The notes under the pieces: generated by a model
Databases searched by the model: none
Seen by the model: the letters and a program-made list of their open reading frames with translations, nothing else
What the model was told of the DNA's origin: nothing
Shown: positions 46,924 to 59,495 of the stretch, piece by piece
How the letters are laid out: the number at the start of each line of letters is the position of its first letter
Numbering within the stretch: position 1 is the stretch's first letter
From: Panagrolaimus kolymaensis
Lineage: Eukaryota; Nematoda; Chromadorea; Rhabditida; Panagrolaimidae
Direction of reading: 5' to 3'
Length of the DNA stretch: 64,000 bases
Assembly (NCBI GenBank): GCA_028622995.1
Contig: JAJQJQ010000036.1
Span: 620,001 to 684,000 of the forward strand
Made by a program: the position numbers and the translations under genes

Positions 46924-49340
46924 TTATTTCTTTGTTGTTTTTGTTTTTTTCTTTTTTTCAACGATTTCCATCGGTAAAGTATGAATTCCAGCAACATCAG
47001 GTCGTTCACTCCATGAAATCATTCGATTGAAAAAGAATAAAAATACGGCTAAAGTTAAACTACAAATAACTATTTCAAAACCCCAAATAATTTTTGGGCC
47101 ATAAAGAGTGTATAATTTTCTGAAAAAATAAGAAAATAACTTTGTGTAAATTTCTGCGAAAAAAAAGACTTACGAAAAAGCCAAAGGTCCGATAACATTT
47201 AAAATTTGAGCGGTGGCAACAAAAATTCCTTGCAAAGTTCCTTGTTTAATTGGACCCAAAACTTTTGAATATAAAATATCCAAATTTATGTGAACTAAAG
47301 GCCATCCAATACCAACGGTAACAATGGCACATCCATAAAAAATATAAATGTTTACTTTTGGAGTTGTTTCACACCATTCAAATGCGGGGTTACACTAAAA
47401 AATATTTATTTTAGATTTTTGTAAAATAATGTTTTTAAAATTTCTTTTGATAAAAATTTTCTGGAATCTTAGTTTTTTAATAAAATAAATAATTGCGTCG
47501 AGATTCTAAGTGACAGTTTTTTTTGTTGTTGAGAAAATTACCCGCAGTTTTAGCAATTTTTTTTAAACATAAATTTTAAAGCAAAAATTAAGAAGAAAGA
47601 TAGTCGATTGCCCGTTTTTATTTTCTAAAAATTAAATAGGTGTTAAACTTACACCAACAATTTGAATATTTGATCCTGGAATTTTTGATTCGGCTACAAT
47701 ATTTCTCAATTCTGGATTCATTGCCATTGCTATAAAAATAAAAAAATATTTTACATACTTTAAAAAAAGTTTATTTCTTTCTGATTTTTAATTATTAAAC
47801 ATACTTAAATTTGCTGGTGGGGTAGTTCCTTTAACATGTTGATAATGAATTTTTTCTGGATATATTTCCCATGGATATGTAATTAAATGGAATGAAAGGA
47901 AAAGTAAAATAGTGAATGCCAAAGTTGTCCTTTCTTTAACTCTAAAATTTTTTTAAAACTTTAAAATCGAAAATTTCAATTCATTTGTGTCTTTTAAATA
48001 TATTTTCGCTGCTTCAAGACTCATAGTTACAATCTTTAATTTTAAAAGTTTAAAGAATTACTTACTTATTTCCAAGTTTGAAAAATACATACAAAAGTGA
48101 AAATGAAATAGCTATGGCTCCAATAATAGCTCCAACAGCGGATTGAAAAATTATTGCTTCTTCTGGAGACCATTGAAATGCGGTCATGGCATATGGAGGC
48201 AATACAGTCACCAAATTAAGAAATACCGTTTCAATTGAAAGTTTAACGAGAATTAAAACTATCACTGCAATCAAATCATATTTTGGAGCTTCTTTGGCTG
48301 CCGAGAAGGATTTTTTTGTAGTTTTATTAATTTTTTTATTATTTTCAGAAATAATTTTTTCTTCAAGAAATGTATCTTCATCAAATGTTCCAAGCATCAC
48401 ATCTTCAGTGTATATAGGTGCAGGAAGTTTATGAACTCTCATTTTGCCATCAAAACAAAAAAAAAGTAGGATGATTCCAAAAATGGATGTTAATGCAAGA
48501 ACAATCACGGGAGCTGTGTAAAGATTAAAATGGGAACCAGCCAAAAGTGGAATACCAGGATATTTAATTTTTGAAAATATTACTTGGAGTACTGAAAAAA
48601 AAGAGAAGAAGTTTAATTAATCCCTTTAACGGAGCACTTGGGTATCAAAACGAAAAGATAGAAGCTTATTTAAATTGGGCTCTAGTAACAAAAAAAACAT
48701 TTTACTGGGGTTCCCACCTCAAAAATAGTTTCAAATCTAAACACTAAACTTACATGGCCCAACAATTAGTCCAACAGAAGTAGCAAGTTGAGTGAGTCCA
48801 AAAGCTCTAGATCGATCCTTTTCCGTTGAAGCCATAGCTATATGAGTTCGAAATACACTACAAATACCCACTGAAGCACCAACCAATAATTCAAATGCAA
48901 TAAATAAATGTGAAAGATATAATGGAAAAATTTCAACCATTAAATATGCTAATGCCGCAAAAATTGTTATACTTTTTCCAATAATCATTGCAGGCCTAAA
49001 AAATTTTTGAGTTAATTTTTCGGTGTAAGATTCTGTGTTTTAATAAAAAAACTTACTTTGTATCGGATATAAGATTACTTAAATATCCACTAAGCATAGA
49101 AAAAATAATATTTCCTAAAGCAAATAAACCTCGAATAAACCCATATAAAGTTTCAGTGGTATTTACATCAATTTTTTTCATATATGGCCATACTGTTGGA
49201 GTTATGGATGACATCGTTACTGCACCAAGAAAAGCAACAATATTTGAAATCATTATTGATTTCCAATCAGTTTTAAATTCGCCATTATGAATTTGAGAAT
49301 AAACTTTTATCTTTTCCGGCATTTTTTGGTAGCTGCTCAT
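46924..49340 (-). CDS. Major facilitator superfamily transporter, MFSD8/CLN7-like (560 aa)
   Basis: Exons 49340-49057, 48995-48754, 48591-48066, 47941-47805, 47729-47653, 47394-47174 and 47119-46924. About 12 TM helices in two halves, with a charged central loop (about 225-275, EKIISENNKKINK). N-terminal helix 1 has SNIVAFLGAVTMSS, with TPTVWPYMKKID just after it. Helix 5 is preceded by ASTEKDRSRAFGLTQ, as in the MFSD8 and tetracycline-type subfamilies. MFSD8 is a lysosomal membrane protein; C. elegans has several relatives. Substrate is unknown. The tail is a Lys-rich stretch (EKKKKTKTTKK). A TTTTTCAG acceptor 30 bp before the ATG supports the start at MSSYQKMP over the longer upstream ORF. 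Confidence 0.85.
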
Positions 49341-50652
49341 TTTTAAGGTTTTATGAGAAAAAAGTCTGAAAAAAAAAGTTTGGAAAATTAATGAAAGATA
49401 AATTTTAAAAAAGCCAAACAAAAATCAAACAAAAAAACAATAAAAAAATTCTCCAATTTCGAAGTCTAATAATTTTGTTCGAATAAAAACTTTCTACCAT
49501 CATCGTCTCCTTTTTATAATAAGACCCCCATTTCCTTTTGTTCCAAACTTTGAAACTTTGATAATATAATTCCAACTCCTATTTTATTTCTTTGTACTTT
49601 CCTTTAAGTTTTGCTTTCAAATCAATCACTGCAATTGAGATACAATAAAAAACGAATTTTACACAAAAAAGAGTTGTTTAATCAAAAAAATAAATAAATA
49701 ATGAAAAATGAGTTAACAAAAAATGGTCCAATTTTGTGGCCATTAATCATAATTTATTTTTTAAGACTTTTTAATATCATAATTTATCGTCGTCGTCTGA
49801 TTAATATTGGAACACACACACGCCCAGAAAGAAAGAAATCACAAAATACGGGTTTTATTTAAAAAGTTTTTCATCGTCGCCTTTTTTGCAAAGTAAAAAA
49901 CAGATACAAAAGAAAAAAGAAAAAAGTGAGACATAAAGCATAAATAAAACTTTTGATTTTGAATAATGATTGATGGAAAATTATTATAAGTTGAAGTAAA
50001 GTATGCAGGCAGAGTCCAAAAAAACAACTTTTATCTGCTGAAACTTTAAAGGGTTAATTTCGAATAAAATAAAAAAGGGCAAAATGGGTTTACTACAAAC
50101 ATTTTAGTTAACCAAAGTCTCACAAAAAAATATTTGGTTTGATCAATCAAAGCTATCAAAGTCAGCAATGTTAAAGTTCATCAAAGAAATGAAGATTTTG
50201 TTCTTGAAAAAACGAAATGAAAGAAGAAAAATTAATTTTTAAAAAACCATTATTTTTTCATCTTCGAAATTTGTTTATAATAAAACATTAGATAAAATTA
50301 AAAAAGTTTAGAGAGAGAAAAATCCATTAAAACCTTTTATCAGAACTTGAAGGAAGATTTACAAGCTGGTCTTCAAAGTTTCTTTTTTAGCAACGCAACA
50401 AAAAAATTTTCATCATTGCCATAGTTTCCCATAAAAAATAAACAAATCTTTCAATGGAAAAAATGAAAAGCCAAAAAATTTGCATACATTTTTTTGCCAT
50501 CCTTCAAAATCGAATAATACTCCAACGAAAAATTATAAAAGCTTCATTCATTGAAGCATTCGATTTCTTCGAAACAGTCGTCGATCGATCTCTGTTGCTG
50601 ATTCTCTCTTTCTCATTTTAACTGACTAACTTTCAAACAACGCATATCAAAA
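49341..50652. other. Divergent intergenic region, MFS transporter / proteasome ATPase
   Basis: 1.3 kb holding both promoters. A TATA box at 50534 serves the right-hand gene. Minus ORF 49839-50027 is unsupported. Confidence 0.5.
50534..50541 (+). promoter_or_regulatory. TATA box, upstream of the Rpt2-like gene
   Basis: TATAAAAG followed by CTTCA, 119 bp before the ATG; the same string precedes the gene at 7918. Confidence 0.5.
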
Positions 50653-52162
50653 ATGGGAAATCAAGTTGCTCGTCCTGGTGGAAAACGTCCAATGCCTCAA
50701 CATGCTGCACAAAAGATTGCAAGAAAATCTCAAAAAGGTAAAGGTCTTGATGCAATCAATAAACTTCCTCAAAGTAAGTCCCTTCTTTTTATATTTTTGA
50801 TATTTTCTTAATCCATTCTCTGTTTTTTAGTTTCTCCTCGTCGACAATGTCTCCTTCGTATGCTGAAATCAAATAGAGTCCACGACTATCTTCTACTCGA
50901 ACAAGAATTCATTCAACGTCAAAATGCTTTCAAACCCATGGATAATCAACGTCGTCAAGAACGCCTCTTGGTTCAAAATCTTCGTGGAACTCCAACTAAT
51001 TTAGCTCGTGTACATGAATTATTCAATGATGAACAACATGCTGTCGTAATTGTAGAAGGCTTCGACAAACGTGAATGGTATATTCCTATTTTATCCATAT
51101 GTGACAAAGATTTGATTTGTTTGAATGCTCTTGTTCTCGTCAAAGCTGGTGGCATGTTCAAAAATGTTCCTCTTGCTATTGTGGGTGTTTTACAAGATGC
51201 TGTTGATTCCAAAGCTGCTTTATATAAACTGGAAAAAGCTCCTAAAGAATCATTCGATGATATTGGTGGATTGGAATCACAAATACAAGAAATAAAAGAA
51301 TCAGTTGAATTGCCTTTAACTCATCCGGAATATTATGAAGAAATGGGAATCACTGCTCCTAAAGGCGTTATTCTTTATGGTGAACCTGGAACTGGTATGT
51401 TGTTGTATTATTTTTGACTTTGTCAATTGGATGTATCCTTGTTACCAATGTTACCTTAACCTTTTAATTTTTTTTAGGTAAAACTCTTCTTGCTAAAGCT
51501 GTCGCTCATTCAACTTCTGCAACATTCTTACGTGCAACTGGCTCTGATCTTGTTCAAAAATCATCTGGTGAAGGTGCTCGTTTAGTTCGGGATTTATTCA
51601 AAATGGCTAAAGAACATGCTCCTTGTATCGTATTTTTGGATGAAATTGATGCCATTGGAACCAAACGTTTTGATACTACATCTCGTGGAGAACAAGAAGT
51701 CCAACGAACTTTACTCGAATTATTAAATCAATTGGATGGGTTTGAATCTCGTGGAGATGTCAAAGTTATTTTGGCTACTAATCGTATTGATTCTCTTGAT
51801 CCTGCTTTAATTCGTCCTGGAAGAATTGATCGCAAAATTGAATTGCCTAAACCTGATGAAAAGACAAAACTTAAAATTTTCAATATTCACACTTCTGGTA
51901 TGACTCTTGCAAAGGATGTTAAATTTGAAAAAATTATGACTAAAGAACGTGAAGTATCTGGTGCTGATTGTCGTGTAAGTTTTTTCAGTTTCCTTCAATA
52001 TTGTTTATATCTTTCTTGGTTTTTTAGGCTATCTGTACTGAAGCTGGTATGTTAGCTCTTCGAGCTCATCGCAAAGTTGTATGTATGGATGATTTTGATC
52101 GAGCTATTCGAAATGTCTTTCAAACAAAGAAATTTGGTGTTATGGAAGAATTTTACTTGTAA
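50653..52162 (+). CDS. rpt-2-like: Diverged paralogue of 26S proteasome ATPase subunit Rpt2 (438 aa)
   Basis: Exons 50653-50773, 50831-51394, 51478-51974 and 52028-52162. Length and order match Rpt2/PSMC1: N-terminal MGN (myristoylation-type Gly2), coiled coil, OB domain, AAA+ domain, and C-terminal FYL (the HbYX motif that opens the 20S gate). Long blocks are near-identical to Rpt2 ([23 protein letters not shown], shown here only in part). Yet several invariant sites differ: Walker A reads GEPGTGKT (residues 224-231; normally GPPGTGKT) and pore loop 1 reads QKSSGEG (normally QKYLGDG), losing the substrate-gripping aromatic. Walker B (LDEID), sensor 1 (ATNRID) and the Arg fingers (RPGRIDRK) are intact. 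It may be a tissue-specific paralogue with altered unfolding activity; a canonical Rpt2 should exist elsewhere in the genome. Confidence 0.92.
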
Positions 52163-52692
52163 CTGTTTTCTCTCGTTCACTTTCATGGCATCTTGATATT
52201 CCGACGAATAACTTGAATCTCTCCATTTTTGATTGTATTTATTTGATTCACTGATTATATTTACTAACCGTGTATGTACATATGTAAAAATTGAATAAAT
52301 AAAGATTTATTTTACCAAACCATTGTTGGAAAAAATTTGGAGGAAGGAAGGAAACGAAGCATTTATGATTGAAGAGGAAAGTAGTAATTTACAAAGAAAG
52401 CAAAGAAGTGATGATCTTTCATAGAGTTTTAGTTATGCAAGGCATTCTTTATTTTAGCCATAAAACCAAAAAAGTGATAGGCAAATTGGAAAGGCGGGAT
52501 TTGAAGAAAAAGAAAAAATACGATAACAAAGAAACTATGCATCAACAAAAAACAAACAATGAAACAACAATAATCATTTTGAAGCAAAAAAAGAGAGGAG
52601 GAGAAGTACAATCTCTGAATAAATTTCGAAATAAAACATAAAATTTATTATTAACCATTTATTTTTATTTATTTATTTATTAACCTTCAAAA
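52163..52692. other. Intergenic DNA between convergent genes
   Basis: AATAAATAAA near 52293 ends the Rpt2-like transcript. ORFs at 52369-52641 are low-complexity. Confidence 0.5.
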
Positions 52693-53777
52693 TTATTTTA
52701 TTTGTATAACCCTAATTTGATTTTTACCATTCCTCCCTCGAGTTCTATTATCGCGTTCGCTGCCAAACCTTCCAAAACAATAATTGAATTTATAAAATTC
52801 TGCAAAACCTTCTCTCAAAGCTGGTGAAACACAAAATAAAATAATTACGGATGGATAATATTGAATTATATAAATATAATATGAAATTAAACTTAATACT
52901 GGATTCTCTTGATTTCCAGGAATTAAACCAATCAGCGAAAGAATAACTAAAGTTGCAGCGGAAAAACTTGTTTGAAGGATTAAACGTTTTTCAAATGTCG
53001 CGCTAATTGCTTGAGTTTTGGGTGCTTTTAAAATTCCTATAATTATAAATAACAGAGAAGCCAGGCCAAGAATAGCATTAGCAGTGGAAGCCAAAACATT
53101 TTGTTTGATCATAATAACAGAAAGGCATTGAAAAGTGTAAAAATAAATGAATTGGCATTCAGCAATTGAAAAAGAATATCCGTGGAGTAAAAAAGGAAAA
53201 ATCAAGAATAAAATTAAAATGGAAATTATGGCGGTTTTGTTCCAAATCTGAAAAATATTTATTAGTTTAAAGAATGTCAAAAGTTGCTAATATCAATCAA
53301 AGTGGTTTCAATTTTTTTGATTGAAATAAAAACTTTTTTATGGTATTTGTTGCTCAAACTTTTTTTTTGGATTATATAAAAAAAATTAATACTGTACCAA
53401 AAAAAGGTTTAAGCTCTTACCCTTCCATGCAACAATGGAAATCCAATGGCTGTGCAACGATTAAATCCAAGAATGCAATCCCATAACCCAAGAATATTTT
53501 GAACATGAAATGAAATAAGCAAAAATGGAATACCCAAAAATGTTTCATTTAAATTTCCTCCTATCACAAATGAAGGAATCCATACAATTGAAAATAGCGT
53601 ATTCATAAAATATCCAAAAACAAGAATAATAAAATATGAAGTACGAAAAATGGATTTCTTATTTCTCCATTCAAAAATGAAAAATATCATTAAACTCAAA
53701 TTTATTGTAATTCCAATGGTATGAATTGCAACAACGGAATAAAGGAAAAATCCTGAAGCATTTTTCATTGGAGACAT
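52693..53777 (-). CDS. Srg/Srv-type nematode chemoreceptor GPCR (303 aa)
   Basis: Two exons, 53777-53421 and 53247-52693, joined in phase 0. Seven hydrophobic helices. The stretch after TM3 (LGFNRCTAIGFPLLHGRIWN) matches the NRxTAI...P...W pattern of the Srg/Srv/Srx superfamily, and SPALREGFAEFYKF after TM7 is typical of their C-termini. A basic tail (RTRGRNGKN) follows. The exact class within Srg/Srv/Srx is not certain. Function as a chemosensory receptor is inference. Confidence 0.82.
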
Positions 53778-56720
53778 TACTTATTTTAATAATAAAAAAA
53801 AAAGAAAGAAATAGACAGTTTTTTTTGTTTGGACTTTTGCACCTCAAAAATAAAAAAAAGTAGCAAAACTTATGAAAGAAAGTAAATTGCCTGCCTTGAA
53901 TTTCTCACATAAACTTGATTAGCATCTTTTTTAAATGAAAAAGCAATGATTTTTATGAAATTAATAAAGTTATTAATGGAAATTTTATTAAATTATTTTA
54001 CATGGAGAGTAAATATATTTCTTAACTTAAGTATTAAATTAATAAAAGTTTGCATGGAATAAAAAAACCGTCGATGTACATCAAAAACGGTGAAAATGAT
54101 TATAAAATTTTCCACGCATGTTGTATGTTTCTGGTTTACAGTAATATAATTTTACCTACCAATACAAATCAAATTTTATGGGGTAATTAGCAGTTTTCTT
54201 TATATTTTTCAATTTTTTTATTATCCTGCATCTTCGTAATATGGCTTTTCATTATCCATGGTTGTTAATTGTTGCATTTCTAACATTTTCTAAAAGTAAT
54301 TTTTCCAAAAAATAAAAAAACTTGAAACTCTTATTATAATATATTTTTTGGTTTTTGAAGAAGCTTCATTGAAATTACTTGATTTTCAGAGAATGTCTTT
54401 ATTAAGAAAAATTATATTAGGTTAGTATTCTCCATCTAATTTTTAAGCTTGAAATTATATTTAGTTTGTTTCAGCTTTGTTTTTTGCTTTTCTTTTTATT
54501 GCTCAATTTTTTTTAATCAAACAAACAATTTTAAAAGTTGTTGATCCCCAATTTTGCGCTTTTTCTTTTCTTCTAATATCCTATTTTGATAAATATTATT
54601 TATGTTTTTTGTCATTTCGATTTCAGTCTTTCATTTAAAAAAAATCTTTTTATTTCAAAAACTTCTTTGTGCTGCCTTTTTTTGTTTTCTTTGTCTGAAG
54701 CCGGCAGCGGCGGCCAAAGGTTATTTATTTATTTATGAAATGAAATCGCAACCTTTTACAAAAACGGATCTTATCCGTATTAGACATCTCCATCGTTCTC
54801 TGATGTTGGTTGATTGCATCCTTTTTCTTTCTTCATTTTTTTTCTGCCAAAATAAAAAAACACTTTTTTTGACTGTTTCTTTTTTTTATTTTTGATTCGG
54901 AATTTTTAAAAAATATGGTTTAAAACACAGAAAAATCATTTGCCTACAAAAAAATGTGAAAATCAAAGTTGTAATAAATATTATTTTTGTGTATAAAAAA
55001 AGAACAAAGTTCAAAGTTTCCTCCTTTTTTTTTATGATTATTTTATCCAAAAAAAAAAATTCAAACGCTTTATACCAAAAGCAGCTGCAAAAAAGTTACG
55101 GTATCTCGTCACGCAATAAATAAATATTCTTTTTTTTTTGGCACTAAATTTTAAATTTTATTTGCATTTTGAAAAAAAAAACATTAATAAAAATAAAAAA
55201 CACAACAAACAAAGGAGGGATTCCTTCAAACAAACAAACAAAAACTTTTTTATTTGATATAAAAACTTTGGTATTGTCTGTCGTCGTTGTCGTCATTTTC
55301 ATTATTTCACGTGAAGTTTTTAGAAAACATAGAAGATCAAATTATGGTCTTTCTTTTTTTTTACTTGCAAAATAAAATACACAAATACACACACAAAGAA
55401 AAAAAGGTTAAGGGAAAGAAAAAAAGGAAGCTCATGTTTTTTTTTATTTTGTTTGGTGTTTGTTGTTTTTATTTCGCTGTCCAAAAAAAGCTTGCTTTCA
55501 AAAAAAATTTTTTAACGAAAAGGATGTTTTTAGTTTTGCGTTTATAATTTTATTTGTCGGCAATAGGAGCTGGGAAAAGTAATAGATTTTGTAAATAATT
55601 TTGTTAAATACAAAAAATAAAAAATAAATGTGATATTGAAAAAGAAAAAAATTCAGTTTTTGATTTTTTGGTTTCGATTCCATTCGATGGTTGTGGTGGT
55701 TGTTGTTTGTTCCATTCGTGAGAGCTCAATGTGTCGTCGATCGAAAGCCAAAAAAAAAATATGCATTACAAATAATCCCTTTTCACTAAAAAAAATTTTT
55801 TTCTGATTCAGTCAGATAGAAGAAAGTCCAAAATGAAATAAACGTGATCGAATTCTTCTTTTTTTTATTCGACGTCTGACGTTTGAGATTTTTGATTTTT
55901 TGTCGTGGTTGTCAAAATGAATGGTAAAAAAAAGGAGGGAGGAAAATATAATACTAAAATGTGGGAGAGAGGCGTTAGTAATTTTTTTTTTTCATGGATG
56001 GTTTAGCAATAATTTAAAGGGTTTGGTTTTTTTCATTCATTAAAATCCTCACTTTTTTGGAATGCAATAATACATTAAAAAAAGGAATTAATTGTATTTT
56101 GTAATGGCAAAAAAATTCTTAAATGCGTTAGTTTTAAAATTTTATCGAAGAAAGTTCTCTTTTTATTAACTTCATGTCTTTCCAATAAGCAAATGTGGCA
56201 AATTTTTAAGTAGCAAGCTATTAGCTTCTTTATTAAAAATGATAAATTACTCGCCATATGTGAAGCCTAACTTTGTCTAAACTTTTTTTTCTAATTCGAA
56301 ATAGCCTTCTTCTTTTTTCTTCTAAAAAACCCGCTGTTAACTTTTTTACTTTTAACTCATTTCGTTAACTTTCATATTTATTATAGAAATATTCCTCTCA
56401 TTTATTTCATTGTATTAAAAGGCGTCCTTCGCCAAAATAAAACCTTTTTATTTCCAAAAACCTCTTCAAGCATCATCTATTTAGCTATCTCGAACATCCA
56501 CGTCAAAAACACACATTTTTTTGCTTCGCAAACAAAAAAAATAAAGGGCATGAAGAGAAAAAAGTCTTACACCGAAAAAAACGATAACATTTTTTTCTTC
56601 TTTCGCGGCTTTGCTGCATTTTTTTTTATTCTTTTTCTTCGATTCGACGACGTAAAAATTTGGACTAAAAAAAAGAAGAATATCATTGAATTGAAAAAGA
56701 AAAGGTCCCACTAAAAAAGT
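53778..56720. other. 2.9-kb gene-poor region rich in poly-T / poly-A tracts
   Basis: No robust gene. ORFs at 54602, 55169, 55287 and 56481 are homopolymer-driven. One small spliced candidate is listed separately at 54393. The DNA just before 56720 should hold the syntaxin promoter. Confidence 0.5.
54393..54650 (+). CDS. Very weak candidate: small hydrophobic peptide gene
   Basis: A TTTTCAG acceptor three bases before an ATG at 54393 opens nine codons (MSLLRKIIL) to a GTTAGT donor. A TTTCAG acceptor at 54474 continues in phase for about 55 codons beginning LFFAFLFIAQFF. The N-terminus would be a signal peptide, but the rest has no recognisable features and the DNA is T-rich, so this may be chance. 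Confidence 0.15.
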
Positions 56721-58489
56721 ATGAAAGATCGACTTGAAGAATTTCAGGTGCGTGTTTGATTTATCTATTTTTGATATCTTTAATCCAGTGATAATTTTTT
56801 TAGAAAGCTGTTTCTGCAAAGAACGGTAAATCTCGTGGAATGGTGTTTACTAAAGACGTCGAAGATGGTATTATAAATAATTATCATGAACCATCACCAA
56901 GTGAAAGCACAGAATTTTTGAAGCAAGATGATTGGAATGATTTAGACAAGGTTTGCTTATCCGCTTTCTTTCCTTTAACCTTCTCTCTTTTTTAGTTCTT
57001 AGCTCTAGTAAATGATCTTCGTCAAAAAATTGGTCAACTTGAAATGCTTACAACTGAAATGAAAGATATTCATGGAAGAATTCTAGTTGTACCAAATGCT
57101 GATCCTCAAGATACTAAAATGCTAGCAGCTGTGATTGATAACTTTACAATTCTTTCAAAAAGTGTTAACACACTAATAAAGAAATTGAACGAAGAAGCTT
57201 CAGAATTTGAAAAGAAATCAACTGGTGCTGAAGCAAGAATTCGAAGAGATCAAGTTCGTTATTACACATTTTGGATTCGTTTCTATATATTCCATTACAG
57301 GTTAATGTTCTGAATCGTTCCATTAGAAATGCACTAATCGAATTCAACAATGAACAAGTGAGGTACAAAGAAAAGTGTCGAACAAGAATGCATAATTATC
57401 TCAAAATAGGTAAGCCTTTTTCTTTATATCCTTATTTTACTAACTAAAATCTTTACTTTTCCCTACAGTTTACTCTTATTTCGTAAGTTTTGATACTAAC
57501 TGTCGTTTTGTCTTCCCATATCACTCACAAACTTTTCTAATATTCGTTTATTTTAGCTGATAATGAAATGAATGAAGAAGAAATGGATGCAGCAATAGAA
57601 AGTGGACAGTTCTTTAGTACTAAAAGTGTTATGCTTGGTGATCGTGATAAGAAGCTACTATATGAAGATATCAAAAATCGCCATGAAGATATTATAAAAC
57701 TTGAAAATGCAATTAAAGAATTACATGAAATGTTTCAAGATATTGCAATGCTCATTGAATCTCAAGGTGAAGTACTGAACAACATCGAAAAGAATGTCAC
57801 CAATGCTGCTGAATATGCTAATAAAGCTCATAAGGATGTTACTCAAGCAAGAGCTGCAAAACAAAGAAATATGAAGGTATGCAATTTCGTTTTTCTGTTT
57901 ATTAGTTGTTAGAATAGCTTCTGTAGTTTAGCTTTGTTTAGCCAGTAAATTTGTTACATCTTCTCAGAATTTTGCATAAGGCTTACAATATGTAAATGTT
58001 ATGCAGAAATGCAAACTTTTAGTTGTTTTTTTGGCAAGTGTTTAGACACACAGTTTTAAGCTTACTGTTATTCCCCGTCTACGTTTTTATTGAAGCTACT
58101 AGCTGCTTGAGTTTATAACAAAACTACCTTTTGTTTTTCTTTGCCGGGTAACAAAAACAATCCACATTTCAAAAGTGTTTTAAGTTTAAACTGTTTTTGA
58201 CGCTTTTGAAACAAGTAAAAATACTTTCACCCTTCTTAACGCATGCGTCAGTGAACTTTTGTCCTCTTGATTGAAACATTTCCTCAAGGTCTTTTATGTT
58301 ATTCTAAAATATGCGTTTATAAAAATTCTTTTCATTTGTCGTGTATATATTTTTGTACAATAACTAATCGTTCCTTCTTTTTTTCAGCTCAAAGTTGCAA
58401 TATGTTTATGTTCAATTATTCTGATAATCCTTCTGCTCATATTTGGTGCTGGTGCATTTTGCTTTTATCTTCCATTTATTTGTCGATGA
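56721..58489 (+). CDS. Syntaxin, plasma-membrane Qa-SNARE (320 aa)
   Basis: Exons 56721-56747, 56804-56950, 56996-57253, 57301-57409, 57557-57876 and 58388-58489. It starts MKDRLEEFQ, an N-peptide like the KDR motif that binds Sec1/Munc18 proteins. The Habc three-helix bundle covers about 60-200 (FLALVNDLRQKI through NYLKI), then a linker (NEEEMDAAIESG). The SNARE helix follows at about 235-290 with the zero-layer Gln in EMFQDIAML. One C-terminal TM helix (IILIILLLIFGAG) ends with a short luminal tail. This is the syntaxin-1/2/3/4 layout; it pairs with SNAP-25-type and VAMP partners to drive fusion at the plasma membrane. The last intron (511 bp) is the longest. Between exons 4 and 5 lies a mini-exon-like string (see findings). 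Confidence 0.92.
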
Positions 58490-58752
58490 ATCAGAAAACG
58501 AAGAAGAAGGAATCATCATTGTCACAACGATCTTGATAATTGTCTTATCACCATTCTCCTACCTCTATTTTTGTATATAAGTATTTCTTGTCATCTTTGA
58601 TAGTAATAATATAAAATGCTTTATTATATTTTTTGTACGTGTTTCGGTTCGAGGATATTATTTACGTGGTTTTTTGCCATTTTGTTACTGCAGATTTTGA
58701 AACCTTGATTTTCGCATTTACTAAATCTTTTCTTTCTTTTTTAGCTTTCAAA

Positions 58753-59309
58753 ATGTTTGGATCTCTTTTACGTCAATCATCTCGCCCTTCATCATTATTA
58801 GCTTTACGATTTATTAATACTGCTAATAATACCACTACGGTTAAAACAGGAATTGAAAAGTATCGCTCTCGTTTATTATATCAAAGTTTAAAGCGTGGAA
58901 TATTGGAAAATGATATTATTATTGGGTGAGTCATTCTTTTTCTTGTTTGTTTATTTTTGTTTGTTTGGGAGGAATCGGAAACGATTTAAAAAACATGACG
59001 TTCAAAAATGTTGTTTTTGATGGGTTTGGGCGATGAAGTTTTTGGAAGTTAAATGTGTTACATGAAAGAAAGTTGTTGTACTAATCTTTTGACTTTTTTT
59101 TCAGTGGTTTCGCACGTCAATATCTTCCATCACTCAATGAAAACGAATTAGAAGCATATGAAAAGATCATCAATGGTGAACATATGGAATGGGATCTCTT
59201 TTATTATGTATCTGATCGAAAGCCACCTCCACCTGAACTTGAAAATTGTAAAGTATTCCATATGATGAAAGAATATGTCAAAAATAAGGAAAACTTCGCT
59301 CAAGTGTAA
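58753..59309 (+). CDS. SDHAF2: Succinate dehydrogenase assembly factor 2, mitochondrial (125 aa)
   Basis: Exons 58753-58925 and 59105-59309, phase closed. An Arg/Ser-rich N-terminus without acids (LLRQSSRPSSLLALRF) is a mitochondrial presequence. The Sdh5/EMI5 core follows: RSRLLYQSLKRGILEND, the RGxxE motif, ARQYLPSLNENELEAYEKI, then EWDLFYYVSDRKPPPPEL. SDHAF2 promotes covalent FAD attachment to SdhA in complex II. A TTTTTTAG acceptor eight bases before the ATG, and only 263 bp from the syntaxin stop, suggest it is the downstream gene of an operon. Confidence 0.93.
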
Positions 59310-59495
59310 ACAATAATCAATAACGAGCTATCTTTCAACCAACCATTTATTGAGCTTTGAAACAAAAACTTTTTTAATATCTCATTCAATTTCATTACAG
59401 TAATTTTTTTGTGCACGTTTATAATGTATACGGCTTTTGTTTTTTGCTGTTGTAATAGTTAAATAAAGTTTTTTTGGTTTGTACTTATGTGCTTT

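Noticed and set aside
54602..54895. 97-residue plus-strand ORF with an Ala-rich segment
   Set aside because: Phe/Leu-rich flanks from poly-T, no signal for splicing and no recognisable domain.
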